A stretch of 64,000 nt of DNA from Chitinophaga barathri (lineage in GTDB: Bacteria; Bacteroidota; Bacteroidia; Chitinophagales; Chitinophagaceae): the NCBI RefSeq assembly GCF_003807585.1, contig NZ_RMBX01000013.1, positions 62,001 to 126,000 on the forward strand. The letters are read 5' to 3'. Numbering within the stretch: the first letter of the stretch is position 1; each line of letters opens with the position of its first letter. The translations under genes were made by a program, and so were the position numbers. Below, piece after piece: positions 26,524 to 35,082 of this stretch. The notes beneath the pieces are model-generated. The model was not told the origin of the DNA. It searched no databases and saw only the letters and a list, made by a program, of their open reading frames with translations.

Positions 26524-26556
26524 AAAAAAGGCCTTCGGATAACGAAGGCCTTTTTT
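26524..26556 (-). terminator. terminator of a small minus-strand gene
   Basis: Perfect inverted repeat AAAAAAGGCCTTCG / CGAAGGCCTTTTTT (26524-26537, 26543-26556). On the minus strand it follows the small reading frame stop at 26573 by 16 nt, with a T-run at its end. It is symmetrical and could also work on the plus strand. Confidence 0.75.
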
Positions 26557-26572
26557 ATGAAAAGCTTGATTT

Positions 26573-26686
26573 TCAGTTATAACCGAAAGAGTACTGTTCT
26601 TTACCCTTCCAGGTTTGACGCATGGCCCAGCGGCCATAATTGTTCCTACGTGAACTGTCGAAGTAGAAACTCAAAAATTCTTTCAT
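26573..26686 (-). CDS. small protein (37 residues; possibly 47 or 53) with own terminator
   Basis: A short frame that ends right before a perfect terminator. From ATG 26686 it codes 37 residues: M-K-E-F-L-S-F-Y-F-D-S-S-R-R-N-N-Y-G, then R-W-A-M-R-Q-T-W-K-G-K-E-Q-Y-S-F-G-Y-N. In-frame ATGs at 26716 and 26734 would extend it to 47 or 53. A TAACATTTG sequence on the minus strand at 26722-26730, one base off the -7 consensus, would start transcription near 26716 and so favours the 37-residue form. The product is basic and rich in aromatic residues. Family not recognised; reality is inferred from the terminator and the amino-acid composition. Confidence 0.45.
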   Translation of the reverse strand: MKEFLSFYFDSSRRNNYGRWAMRQTWKGKEQYSFGYN

Positions 26687-26716
26687 TCTAGGATAGTACA
26701 GCCTGAGGACGTACAT

Positions 26717-26953
26717 AGTAACAAATGTTAGCATAGGGATATGGTTATAGGATTATCAAAATAAGGTCGTCGTCGAATTACACCCTTTTGGTGTTTAAGA
26801 GTCTCATATCACGATTTCTACTTCTGTCAGGTGGTATTTATAAGGCACTCGGCGCCCGTGGCCGCTACCAGATCACTCCGCACATTAATTTAACATAGGA
26901 TTTCAAATATAGATTATTATTATAACTTGTATAGTAACACTTATGTGTAATTT
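26717..26953. other. AT-rich spacer without recognised gene
   Basis: This stretch is AT-rich apart from 26840-26880. I see no coding frame of good quality, no tRNA-like fold and no long repeat. It contains the likely promoter region of the small gene and ends at the stop of the SDR gene. Confidence 0.5.
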
Positions 26954-27715
26954 TTAGCGGTGGATATAATAAGCGTTCGCCTGCGCCGTTGGCGTGAGTA
27001 CCAGGTCATTAATGCATACATGAGAGGGTAAAGAGCAGCAGTAATACACTACGTCCGCCACGTCCCCGGCGCTCAGGGGGGTAAAACCTTTATACACATC
27101 TTTCGCACGGTTTTCGTCCCCTTTGAAGCGCACCAGCGAAAACTCTGTTTCAGCCGCCCCGGGATGCACCGCCGTCACTTTGATATTGTATAGCAGCAGG
27201 TCTATCCGCATACCCTGCGAAAGCGCATCTACTGCCGCCTTGCTGGCACAGTACACATTGCCTTTGGCGTACACGGTTTTAGCCGCCGTGGAGCCTATAT
27301 TCACGATCTGCCCCTGTTTCCTTTCCTTCATCCAGGGTATCACCACCCGGGACACGTACAGCAGCCCTTTCACGTTCGTATCGATCATCGTATCCCAATC
27401 GTCGGTATTACCTTCATCGATCGTGGAAAGGTCCAGCGCGAGGCCGGCATTGTTCACCAGCACGTCTATCGATTTCCAGCTGTCTTCCAGGGAATGGAGG
27501 GCGGTTTTAACGGCATTATTGTCGCGCACGTCAAAGGCCAGCGTTTTCACCTGTATGCCGTATTCCTTTTCAAGTTGTGATTTGAATGCCTCTAGTCTGT
27601 CCGCCCTGCGGCCGGTAATGACCAGGTTGTATCCTTCTTTTGCGAACCTCGTTGCGCAGGCTTCTCCGAAACCGGCGGTGGCGCCGGTAATAAGGGCTGT
27701 TTTTCCAGTCTTCAT
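26954..27715 (-). CDS. short-chain dehydrogenase/reductase (SDR), YdfG-like
   Basis: 253 residues, classical SDR length. Seen: the NAD(P)-binding T-G-A-T-A-G-F-G-E-A near residue 10, N-N-A-G-L near residue 90, the catalytic Ser in N-I-G-S-T-A-A-K near residue 141 and Y-C-A-S-K-A-A with Tyr and Lys near residues 156-160. R-R-A-D-R at the end of strand 2 suggests NADP preference. The relatives of E. coli YdfG reduce 3-hydroxy acids or serine analogues. The gene follows the type-B CTD protein gene by 9 bp on the same strand; no functional link is obvious. Confidence 0.88.
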   Translation of the reverse strand: MKTGKTALITGATAGFGEACATRFAKEGYNLVITGRRADRLEAFKSQLEKEYGIQVKTLAFDVRDNNAVKTALHSLEDSWKSIDVLVNNAGLALDLSTIDEGNTDDWDTMIDTNVKGLLYVSRVVIPWMKERKQGQIVNIGSTAAKTVYAKGNVYCASKAAVDALSQGMRIDLLLYNIKVTAVHPGAAETEFSLVRFKGDENRAKDVYKGFTPLSAGDVADVVYYCCSLPSHVCINDLVLTPTAQANAYYIHR

Positions 27716-27724
27716 ATGTGCTGT

Positions 27725-29656
27725 TTATCGCAGTAAAGTTACCGTTCCTTTTTTGGAAATCCGCTGCCCGTTCAGGTCAATGCCCTCCAGTATCCAGAGG
27801 TAGGTATCGATGGCGGCGGGGCGGCCCCTGTAGTAGCCGTCCCATCCGTGGCGGAAGTCCAGCGAGTTGTACATCACTTCGCCCCAGCGGTTGAATATCC
27901 TGAAGTAATGATATTCCCTGATGCCCACCGGTATGAACCGGAAATAATCATTGGTACCGTCGCCATTGGGTGTGAAGGCGTTCGGGATATAAAACTCCGG
28001 CCCTGTATAATATTTCACGTTGATGGAATCGAATCCGAAGCAGCCCTGCTGGTTGCTGACGCGCAACCGGAAAGTGATCTCGTCGTTCCAGGTGAGCATC
28101 GGGTCGCGGACGTTCGGGTCATTGAGACCGGTGCCCGGGCTCCAGGTATAAAATTCTCCGCCCGCGCCCTGGAGTTGCAACGTTTGCCCGCGCGCCAATA
28201 TCGTGTCATTCCCCGCGAAGGGGTTCACTTCGTATAGCCGCATGTTCTGCGTGACCGTGGCCTCGCAGCCGCGGTTCGTCCGCAAAGTCAGGTTCACGGA
28301 AAACACCCCGCCTGTGGGGAACCGGTAGCTGGGGCTGATGGAATTGCTGGTATCGGTGGATACGTCCGCCACGCCAAAGTCCCATCGTCGGTACACAATG
28401 CTGCCGTTCCGGTATGAGGAAGTATCCGTGAAGAACACAGGGTTTTCCCGGCAAAGGCCGCTGAGCGTAAACCCTGAGCGCAGGCCGGGATAATTGTTGA
28501 TGCGGCCCACCATGCTGTCCGTACAGGGCAGCCCGGGATTTACCACGAGTTTTACGGTGTATACGCCGGTGTCCGGGAACTGGTGGAAAAATACATCACG
28601 GGTGAAGGTAACGGTGTCTGTACCATCACTGAAGTTCCATTGGAAAGAAGACGTAAAGCCCGCCACGCTATTGTTCGTAATGGGCACGCTCAGCCCCAGC
28701 GAATCGTTGCAGTGGTTCAGCAGGGCGGGGGTGGACGCGGTAATACGCGTCTCGCAATTATACACGGTAATGAGCAGGTCTTTGTGATGGACGCCCAGCA
28801 ATCTTTTGGTGGCCCTGTCATATTCGGACACGCATACGGACACCACGAACTTCCCCGACCGGTCCGGTACACCGGTGATCAGGCCGTTGTTGTCTATGCT
28901 CATCGCGGGGTTGCCGCCCATGGGCGCGCCGCCGTGATAAGGCGGGATGTAACTGACGGTGGTGGTATACGGCGGAGGGCTCACGGCTTCGTTCGTCCGG
29001 CTGTTGCCGCCTGCCAGCGCGCTGCAAAGGGAATACGTAAGACTGTCCCCGTCGGGGTCAGTAGCGCGGTAATCATAACGCAGGGGAAGACCGGAGCAGA
29101 TCACGGGCGCTTCATCTATACCGAAATACGCGCTGTTGTTGCTGGGGCGTGTTTCCGTACCGGGTATCCAGGTGTAAAATGTGGACCCTTCTCTTTCGGA
29201 GTTGTAGATGTTGGTCAGCGCTTCGCCGCGGCAGCAGCGCTGGTAGGAAATATAATAACCGCCTGCAATAGGCGGCAGCTCAATGGTATCGCTCCCGTAA
29301 AACGCGACTTCAAGATAAATAGTTTGCGGCGCAAGACAGGGATTCTTCAACGTATCGCGGATGGGCCGTGTATATTCTATCTCCATCAGGCGCGAAGGGC
29401 CTACGCGGTTACCTGCTGCATTAAAGATGTTGATGGGAACGGGGTTCTCAAAATAATCAAGACAACCCTGGCGGCTGCCGCATACAAAATCCCCGTCGCG
29501 GTAAAGTTTCAGGATGAAGACGTACCGGTAATTGCCTGTTGCCGTGTTGTAGCCTACTGTGCGGTAATAGATCTCCCCGCCGATAATGTGGTATGCGTTC
29601 ACTGTCCCGTGGAGCGAGCAGGCGAGTATAAAAAGGAGGATAACAGATTTGCCCAT
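27725..29656 (-). CDS. PKD-domain surface protein with type-B T9SS C-terminal sorting domain
   Basis: 643 residues. A signal peptide (1-21) is followed by Y-H-I-I-G-G-E-I-Y-Y, which opens an N-terminal beta domain shared with the next gene's product. PKD-like segments lie around 335-500 (F-Q-W-N-F-S-D-G-T, R-R-W-D-F-G-V). The C-terminal 90 residues (Y-I-P-N-A-F-T-P-N-G-D-G, then F-N-R-W-G-E, then G-T-V-T-L-L-R) are the gliding-motility-associated/CHU_C domain, a type-B signal for type IX export. It should be secreted through the SprA translocon. Likely a cell-surface or adhesive protein. Confidence 0.85.
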   Translation of the reverse strand: MGKSVILLFILACSLHGTVNAYHIIGGEIYYRTVGYNTATGNYRYVFILKLYRDGDFVCGSRQGCLDYFENPVPINIFNAAGNRVGPSRLMEIEYTRPIRDTLKNPCLAPQTIYLEVAFYGSDTIELPPIAGGYYISYQRCCRGEALTNIYNSEREGSTFYTWIPGTETRPSNNSAYFGIDEAPVICSGLPLRYDYRATDPDGDSLTYSLCSALAGGNSRTNEAVSPPPYTTTVSYIPPYHGGAPMGGNPAMSIDNNGLITGVPDRSGKFVVSVCVSEYDRATKRLLGVHHKDLLITVYNCETRITASTPALLNHCNDSLGLSVPITNNSVAGFTSSFQWNFSDGTDTVTFTRDVFFHQFPDTGVYTVKLVVNPGLPCTDSMVGRINNYPGLRSGFTLSGLCRENPVFFTDTSSYRNGSIVYRRWDFGVADVSTDTSNSISPSYRFPTGGVFSVNLTLRTNRGCEATVTQNMRLYEVNPFAGNDTILARGQTLQLQGAGGEFYTWSPGTGLNDPNVRDPMLTWNDEITFRLRVSNQQGCFGFDSINVKYYTGPEFYIPNAFTPNGDGTNDYFRFIPVGIREYHYFRIFNRWGEVMYNSLDFRHGWDGYYRGRPAAIDTYLWILEGIDLNGQRISKKGTVTLLR

Positions 29657-29924
29657 GGGGTGAGGCTTTCTTGTTACTCTGAATTTACGGAAAATAAAGG
29701 GCTTGCTGAAATATAAAAGGGGGGCAGATGAATATGAAAAAGATAATAAAGTGTAATGCTTTAGTAGTTAGAATAATCGTTTTTCAGGCCCCGGAATATT
29801 TGCCTGGATGGAACGTTCGCCGGGCCTTTTATGCTGCGGGGAAGCGGGAAAACGAAGATTTCGTGCAGGCTTTTCCGTTTTACGGGGAAGTTTCTTTGGG
29901 CGGACGTCAGCGCGTTTTTTGTTA

Positions 29925-32513
29925 CTAACGTATAAGGGTCACCGTCCCCCGTTTCTCCACCAGTTGCCCGGCGATGTTCGTACCGCCTACTATCCATACA
30001 TAGGTATCGGCCGCAGCGGGATTTCCGTTCTTTTTGCCGTCCCATCCCCTGAGGTATTGCACGGAGCTGTATATTTCTTCGCCCCAGCGGTTGTAGATCC
30101 TGAAGTATTCCATTTTGGTAAAGCCCACCGGCAGTGGCCGGAATACATCGTTTACCCCGTCGCCGTTAGGCGTAAATGCGTTCGGGATGTAGAGGTCCGG
30201 GCCGGTCATAAAACGGATACTGATATCGTCTTCTCCCACGCAACCCTCGGCTGTAAAGACTTTCACGCGGTAGGTAATATCGCGGTTGTAGTTGGTGACG
30301 GGGTTGTGCACGGTGGTGCTGTTAAGACCGTCCGCCGGGGTCCAGCGGTATTGTACGCCGCCGCTTGCATTCAGCTGGAACGGCTGGCCTTTCATGACGA
30401 TGGTATCATTTCCCGCAAAAGCAGGCACAGGCGGTACGACGGTGATGGTTCTTTCCGCGGTGACGGGTTTGGGGCATCCCAGTGTGTCCGTTACCGTTAC
30501 TACGTAGGTGGTGGTTTCTTTCGGCCATGCAACAGTGCTCGCTTTGCGCGGGCTGGTAAGTGTTTCAGGGGGCGCCCAGCTGTAGAATGCGCCGCCGCTG
30601 GCCTGCAGCAATACTTTGTCGCCGTAGCAGATGGTGCTGTCCAGGCCGGCGAATGCCGCGGGCGGGTCCACCGTTCTGAAAAATACGGAGTCGCGGGAGG
30701 TGCAGCTGCCGAGGTCTACCTGTACATAATAGGCGCCTGTCCGCACGGGTGTTACGGTTACGGTATTGGTCCGGCTGATGATCTGCCGGGTATCCAGGTT
30801 CGTCCAGGTAAAGGAATACTCGCCATCCGCATACGCTACAAGATCCACCGGGTCGCCGGTGCAGATGAGGCTGTCCGCGGATGTTTTTACGTGGATGGTA
30901 TCACGCACGTCGATGTTCACGCGTTTGGTGTTCACGCAACCGGTGAGGTCGGTGAAAGTAACGTCGTACGCAAAACTCATTTTGGGCGATACGATGGGGT
31001 CCGGTGTGTTCTCCCCGGTGATGTTATACAAAGGCCCCCAGCTGTAACTCCCTGGCATGGCGCTTTCCGCATGCAGCTGCAAAGGGTCTTTGATACAAAG
31101 CAGCGTATCGCCGGTAGCGGTGAACGGTGGTTTGTCGTATATGTTGATGACTTTTGATATCTCTTTTTCGCAGCCTTTTGTGGTGCTCATATAAAACTTA
31201 ACCGTGTAATTCCCCGGCGTGGTGTATTGCCAGGTGGGGGCCTGAAGGTTGGAAGTGTCGTGTGTGAGCGCCGTTTCGCCGAAGTCCCATTTGAAATAAT
31301 CGAAGGTGCCTACGTCGTTGGTGGAGGTATTGTTGAATTGAGTGGGTTTGGTGGTACAAAGCCCGTTCAGGTCAAAGGAAGGCAGCAGCATGGGGTACAC
31401 CCTCACGGTGGAAAAGGCGCTGTCTCCGCAGCTGCTGGTGGGGTCCACGGTGAGTTTCACGCGATAGGTGCCGGTATCTGCGTAGGTGTGCGGGAAGGTG
31501 GCAAGACTGGTGGTGGTAAGTGTGTTCCCATCCCCGAAATCCCAGACGTATTCTTTGTTTGGCGTACTGTTATTGACAAAGTTGATCACGAAGCCGTCGC
31601 AGTCCGCGAACTTGTCCGGCAATGCGGCTACTACCTGCCGCACACAGCTTTCCACCGTAAACTGGAATTCCTTTTTATGTTCCCCGATAAACACACCGTT
31701 CCTGTATTCCATCACCGATACGGTCACGATGTACAGTCCTGCCCTGGGTGCAATACCGGAAATAATACCGGTTTTCGGGTCAATGGATGCTTTATCTCCC
31801 AATGGTTGTGCCGCGGTGAAAGGTGATTTGTAGCTCACGGGTGTGTAAGGCGGAGCATCGGATACATCCGGCTTTGGCTGGTTGCGGTCCGCACCGGTGT
31901 AAGCGGTAGAAAAGGAATATACCAGCGAATCGCCGTCAGGGTCCGCGGCGGCGTAATCGTACCTGAACTTATTGTTGGCGCATACAATGGTGCCTTTTTC
32001 AGCACTGAAGCGCGGGCCGCTGTTGGTACTGAAATTATTATGAGTGCCGGGTATTTTGGTAAAATAACTGCCGCCTACGTTGTTGTCATCGGAAAAGATA
32101 TTGGTAAGACTGGTACGGCGGCAGCAGCGCTGGAAGGTGGCGTAATAACCGTTGATATTGGTAGGCAGCGGGGCCTGTACGGTGTAATAAGCGATCTGGT
32201 AACATACATATGGCGGGTTCACGATACAGGGATCAACGTCCGTGGCGGTATATTTCTCCAGGTTGTTGCGCCTGATATTACGAAGCGTGGTGTAGTAATT
32301 TCCCGCGCCGTCATAGATGGCGATGTTCACTTCGGCGTCTATTTGTGAGGCCGTCGCATCGCAACGCACAAAAAGTTTGAGTGTGAGCTCGTAATTGTTG
32401 CCACTGGTGGTGGAGTTCTGCCAGGTATAATACATTTCACCGCCGATAATATGATCAGCCCTTGAAGCCAGGGAAATCAGGCCCAGGATGGTTATCAGAA
32501 AGACGGTCCGCAA
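29925..32513 (-). CDS. multi-PKD surface protein with type-B T9SS C-terminal sorting domain
   Basis: 862 residues, a longer paralog of its neighbour. The start is TTG 32513: no ATG lies between it and an in-frame stop upstream, and the signal peptide (1-19) then ends at S-R-A before D-H-I-I-G-G-E-M-Y-Y. PKD domains are visible from about 320 (V-W-D-F-G-D-G-N, F-K-W-D-F-G-E) with further Ig-like repeats to about 770. The C-terminus carries L-Y-I-P-N-A-F-T-P-N-G-D-G-V-N-D and G-T-V-T-L-I-R, the type-B sorting domain. Export by the type IX system is expected; the role is probably adhesion. Confidence 0.85.
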   Translation of the reverse strand: MRTVFLITILGLISLASRADHIIGGEMYYTWQNSTTSGNNYELTLKLFVRCDATASQIDAEVNIAIYDGAGNYYTTLRNIRRNNLEKYTATDVDPCIVNPPYVCYQIAYYTVQAPLPTNINGYYATFQRCCRRTSLTNIFSDDNNVGGSYFTKIPGTHNNFSTNSGPRFSAEKGTIVCANNKFRYDYAAADPDGDSLVYSFSTAYTGADRNQPKPDVSDAPPYTPVSYKSPFTAAQPLGDKASIDPKTGIISGIAPRAGLYIVTVSVMEYRNGVFIGEHKKEFQFTVESCVRQVVAALPDKFADCDGFVINFVNNSTPNKEYVWDFGDGNTLTTTSLATFPHTYADTGTYRVKLTVDPTSSCGDSAFSTVRVYPMLLPSFDLNGLCTTKPTQFNNTSTNDVGTFDYFKWDFGETALTHDTSNLQAPTWQYTTPGNYTVKFYMSTTKGCEKEISKVINIYDKPPFTATGDTLLCIKDPLQLHAESAMPGSYSWGPLYNITGENTPDPIVSPKMSFAYDVTFTDLTGCVNTKRVNIDVRDTIHVKTSADSLICTGDPVDLVAYADGEYSFTWTNLDTRQIISRTNTVTVTPVRTGAYYVQVDLGSCTSRDSVFFRTVDPPAAFAGLDSTICYGDKVLLQASGGAFYSWAPPETLTSPRKASTVAWPKETTTYVVTVTDTLGCPKPVTAERTITVVPPVPAFAGNDTIVMKGQPFQLNASGGVQYRWTPADGLNSTTVHNPVTNYNRDITYRVKVFTAEGCVGEDDISIRFMTGPDLYIPNAFTPNGDGVNDVFRPLPVGFTKMEYFRIYNRWGEEIYSSVQYLRGWDGKKNGNPAAADTYVWIVGGTNIAGQLVEKRGTVTLIR

Positions 32514-32548
32514 TATTGAGCTGCTGTGGCAGTGAATCTAGTTGATTT

Positions 32549-33352
32549 TTAAATTGTCCGTTGGCAAAATTCGACAAACTGGTAAAGTATCAGGTTACTT
32601 TCCTCGTATACTTCCAGGTGCCCGGTATGACCTACCTGGTCTATGATGTGAATGCTGGCAACGGCCGGCATGGTTACCTGTGAAAGAATATTGTCTAATG
32701 GCACTGCCTGGTCTTCCTTCCCGATAAAAAACAATACCGGCACTTTGATCTCTTTCAGCACAGCCGTGCGGTCCGGCCTTTCCATCATGGCTTCATAATA
32801 CGCGATCAGGGTTTCCACCGGTATTTTGGTGGCCTGCTGGATGAAATTATCCACCCTGGCGCCCTGGTTGATCCTGAATGTGGCTGCGAACATATTGGGC
32901 AGCAGTTGCCGGAGGAATTGTTCCGCGCCGTATTGGTTGAGCATACGGATGGATTTCCTGCGGCTTTCTTTTTTCTCTTCACTGTCCGGTTTGGCGGTGG
33001 AGCTGAATAGTCCCAGCCCTTCCAGCAGGTGCGGATATTTTTCCGCGAAGGCCAGCGCCACATATCCACCCATACTATGCCCGATCACGGTGGCCTGGCT
33101 GATGCCTTCCGCGGTCATCATGCCGTAAATGAATTCTCCCATGCTGTCCATGGAAAGGGGCTGTGTAATGGCGGATTTGCCTGTTCCCGGCAGGTCCGGC
33201 ACCAGTACGCGGTAATGAACGCGGAGGAAAGCGGTCTGGTGTTCCCAGACGGAATAATCTTCCCCATAACCGTGGATCAGGATCACTGCTTTGCCTTCTC
33301 CTTCTGCCCAGTAAGTGCCTTCATGGCCTCCGTTGTTAAATGTTTTCCACAT
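32549..33352 (-). CDS. alpha/beta hydrolase
   Basis: 267 residues. The oxyanion segment is I-L-I-H-G-Y-G near residue 24; the nucleophile elbow is I-G-H-S-M-G-G-Y near residue 92; the acid is in F-I-G-K-E-D-Q-A near residue 214 and the His in D-Q-V-G-H-T-G-H-L near residue 242. No signal peptide is visible, so it is cytoplasmic. The natural ester or other substrate is unknown. Its start overlaps the end of lnt by 17 nt, so the two are translated together. Confidence 0.85.
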   Translation of the reverse strand: MWKTFNNGGHEGTYWAEGEGKAVILIHGYGEDYSVWEHQTAFLRVHYRVLVPDLPGTGKSAITQPLSMDSMGEFIYGMMTAEGISQATVIGHSMGGYVALAFAEKYPHLLEGLGLFSSTAKPDSEEKKESRRKSIRMLNQYGAEQFLRQLLPNMFAATFRINQGARVDNFIQQATKIPVETLIAYYEAMMERPDRTAVLKEIKVPVLFFIGKEDQAVPLDNILSQVTMPAVASIHIIDQVGHTGHLEVYEESNLILYQFVEFCQRTI

Positions 33353-34955
33353 GTTGCCTGCGAATTACCCGTAAAATAATGGTGTATGCCACCAGCAATA
33401 TACAAAAGATCAGGGGAGCTTTGGCCGTGAAACCGCTATATTTTACGTAGAACGTTTGATGGTAGTAAGGTGTTACAGCATGTTTGATCACGGCTGCTTC
33501 CCAATATGGCTGAGGATCAATGACCGTGCCACGGGGCGTGATAAAACAGGAAATGCCGGTATTGGCGCTGCGGGCTACCCAGCGGCGGGTCTCAATGGCC
33601 CTCAGGCGGGCATATTGCAGGTGCTGCCGGTGTCCTTCGGTATTGCCCCACCAGCCGTCATTTGTACACACTACCAGCAGGTTGGCGCCTTCCCGCACTT
33701 TTTCGGCCACAAAATCCCCATATACGGATTCGTAACAAATAGCCGTAAAGATATTGCACTGCTCATCCGGGTTAAAAAACAGCGGTACGCCGGGCGTCAG
33801 GCCATAGCTGCCGGAAATGCCGCCCATATTCAGCGCGAGTTTTTTCATGAAGGGCAGGTAACGCATGTACGGCGTCAGTTCCACGCCCGGTACCAGTTTG
33901 GCTTTGTGATAGATCTGTATGTTGAGCGAAGTGTCTATCTCTATGGATGAATTAAACGCATCGTAGTATATTTCCCCGTTCATGATGCGCGCGGTGGCGG
34001 GCACATCTTCCGTGGGGAGGTAACGCCTGAAGGTGGATGCCCCGGTGACGATCTTCGCGCGGGGGTGCTGTGCCAGGAATGCGCGGATCTCCATCACTTC
34101 GGGCTGATCGTTCAGCAGGTGTTCCCAGGCCCCGCTGGGGAAAAGCGCCGTTTCGGGCCATATTATAAAACGGGTGGTGCTGTCTGTTTTTTCTTTGGTG
34201 AGCGCCAGGAATTTGTGCAGCTGGTCCATGGCTGCTCCTTCGGAGAATTTTTCGTCGTAAGGGTCGATATTCGGCTGTACGATCACCACGTTTTTGGAAG
34301 GTTCCGTGGTTTCCGATTCGGCGGTGATCACAAAATAAGATACCGCCAGCGGGAAAAGGAGCAATAACAATGGCTTCCAGCCATCCTTCCAGAGAAAGAA
34401 CCATCCCGGCTCGTGCTGACCGCGGCGCCAGGCCTGGTATACGAGGATGTTCATCAGCAATACCCACAGGGAGCCCCCCATCGTGCCGGTGTATTCGTAC
34501 CACTGCACCCATCCCGGCCGCATCGCAAATACATTGCCCAGGGTAAGCCAGGGCCAGCTCAGCTCCCATTGCTGGTGGATGTATTCAAAGGTCAGCCAGT
34601 AGATGATCAGCGCGAAATAACCGGTAACGCGGTCCACCCTTGCGCGGGTACGTTTGTATCCCCACCATGGAATGGTCATCAGCAGGGCATTGAATGCATT
34701 CGCGAAAATGCCGCTGGCCGGTACGGTGGTATTGCCTACCCACCAGGTGCTGCCGGTGTTCCAGATCCAGAACGCAAGGAACAGCAGGCCGAAATATACG
34801 CGCCCGTCTTTCACACGGTCCGTAATGGCCAGCAAAGGCACCAGCCCGATAAAAACAAGGAAGGTCAGCGGCGAGGAAGGCCAGGCGGCCCACATGAGTA
34901 ACCCTGATAAGATACTGAGCAACAGGGGAAAGCGTTTTCGCAGGAATGCATTCAT
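33336..34955 (-). CDS. lnt: apolipoprotein N-acyltransferase
   Basis: 539 residues. The N-terminal half has six to eight membrane helices (L-L-S-I-L-S-G-L-L-M-W-A, F-L-V-F-I-G-L-V-P-L-L). The C-terminal nitrilase domain holds the triad: Glu in I-W-P-E-T-A-L-F-P near residue 268, Lys in Y-H-K-A-K-L-V-P-G near residue 335 and Cys in T-A-I-C-Y-E-S-V-Y near residue 389. Lnt adds the third acyl chain to lipoproteins in the inner membrane. Several lipoprotein genes lie in the window. The ATG is 4 nt from a -7 box, so the mRNA is likely leaderless. Confidence 0.93.
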   Translation of the reverse strand: MNAFLRKRFPLLLSILSGLLMWAAWPSSPLTFLVFIGLVPLLAITDRVKDGRVYFGLLFLAFWIWNTGSTWWVGNTTVPASGIFANAFNALLMTIPWWGYKRTRARVDRVTGYFALIIYWLTFEYIHQQWELSWPWLTLGNVFAMRPGWVQWYEYTGTMGGSLWVLLMNILVYQAWRRGQHEPGWFFLWKDGWKPLLLLLFPLAVSYFVITAESETTEPSKNVVIVQPNIDPYDEKFSEGAAMDQLHKFLALTKEKTDSTTRFIIWPETALFPSGAWEHLLNDQPEVMEIRAFLAQHPRAKIVTGASTFRRYLPTEDVPATARIMNGEIYYDAFNSSIEIDTSLNIQIYHKAKLVPGVELTPYMRYLPFMKKLALNMGGISGSYGLTPGVPLFFNPDEQCNIFTAICYESVYGDFVAEKVREGANLLVVCTNDGWWGNTEGHRQHLQYARLRAIETRRWVARSANTGISCFITPRGTVIDPQPYWEAAVIKHAVTPYYHQTFYVKYSGFTAKAPLIFCILLVAYTIILRVIRRQHVENI

Positions 34956-34959
34956 CTTT

Positions 34960-34967
34960 CAAATGTA
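34960..34967 (-). promoter_or_regulatory. -7 promoter box directly before lnt (leaderless start)
   Basis: Minus-strand TACATTTG matches TAnnTTTG and is separated from the lnt ATG (34955) by only 4 nt (AAAG). Confidence 0.5.
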
Positions 34968-35025
34968 AAAAGGAAAAATGTAAATAAGGACGGGGAGGGG
35001 AAAGCTAACGGAAATGTAAAAACGT

Positions 35026-35054
35026 AAAAAAGGGCGCACCTGGTGGTACGCCCT
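35026..35054 (-). terminator. rho-independent terminator after guaB
   Basis: Inverted repeat AGGGCGCACC / GGTACGCCCT (35031-35040, 35045-35054, one C-A mismatch), with a T-run on the minus strand at 35026-35030. It follows the guaB stop (35083) by 28 nt. Confidence 0.8.
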
Positions 35055-35082
35055 GTATCTGCGGATTTTATCTTTCTGTAAG

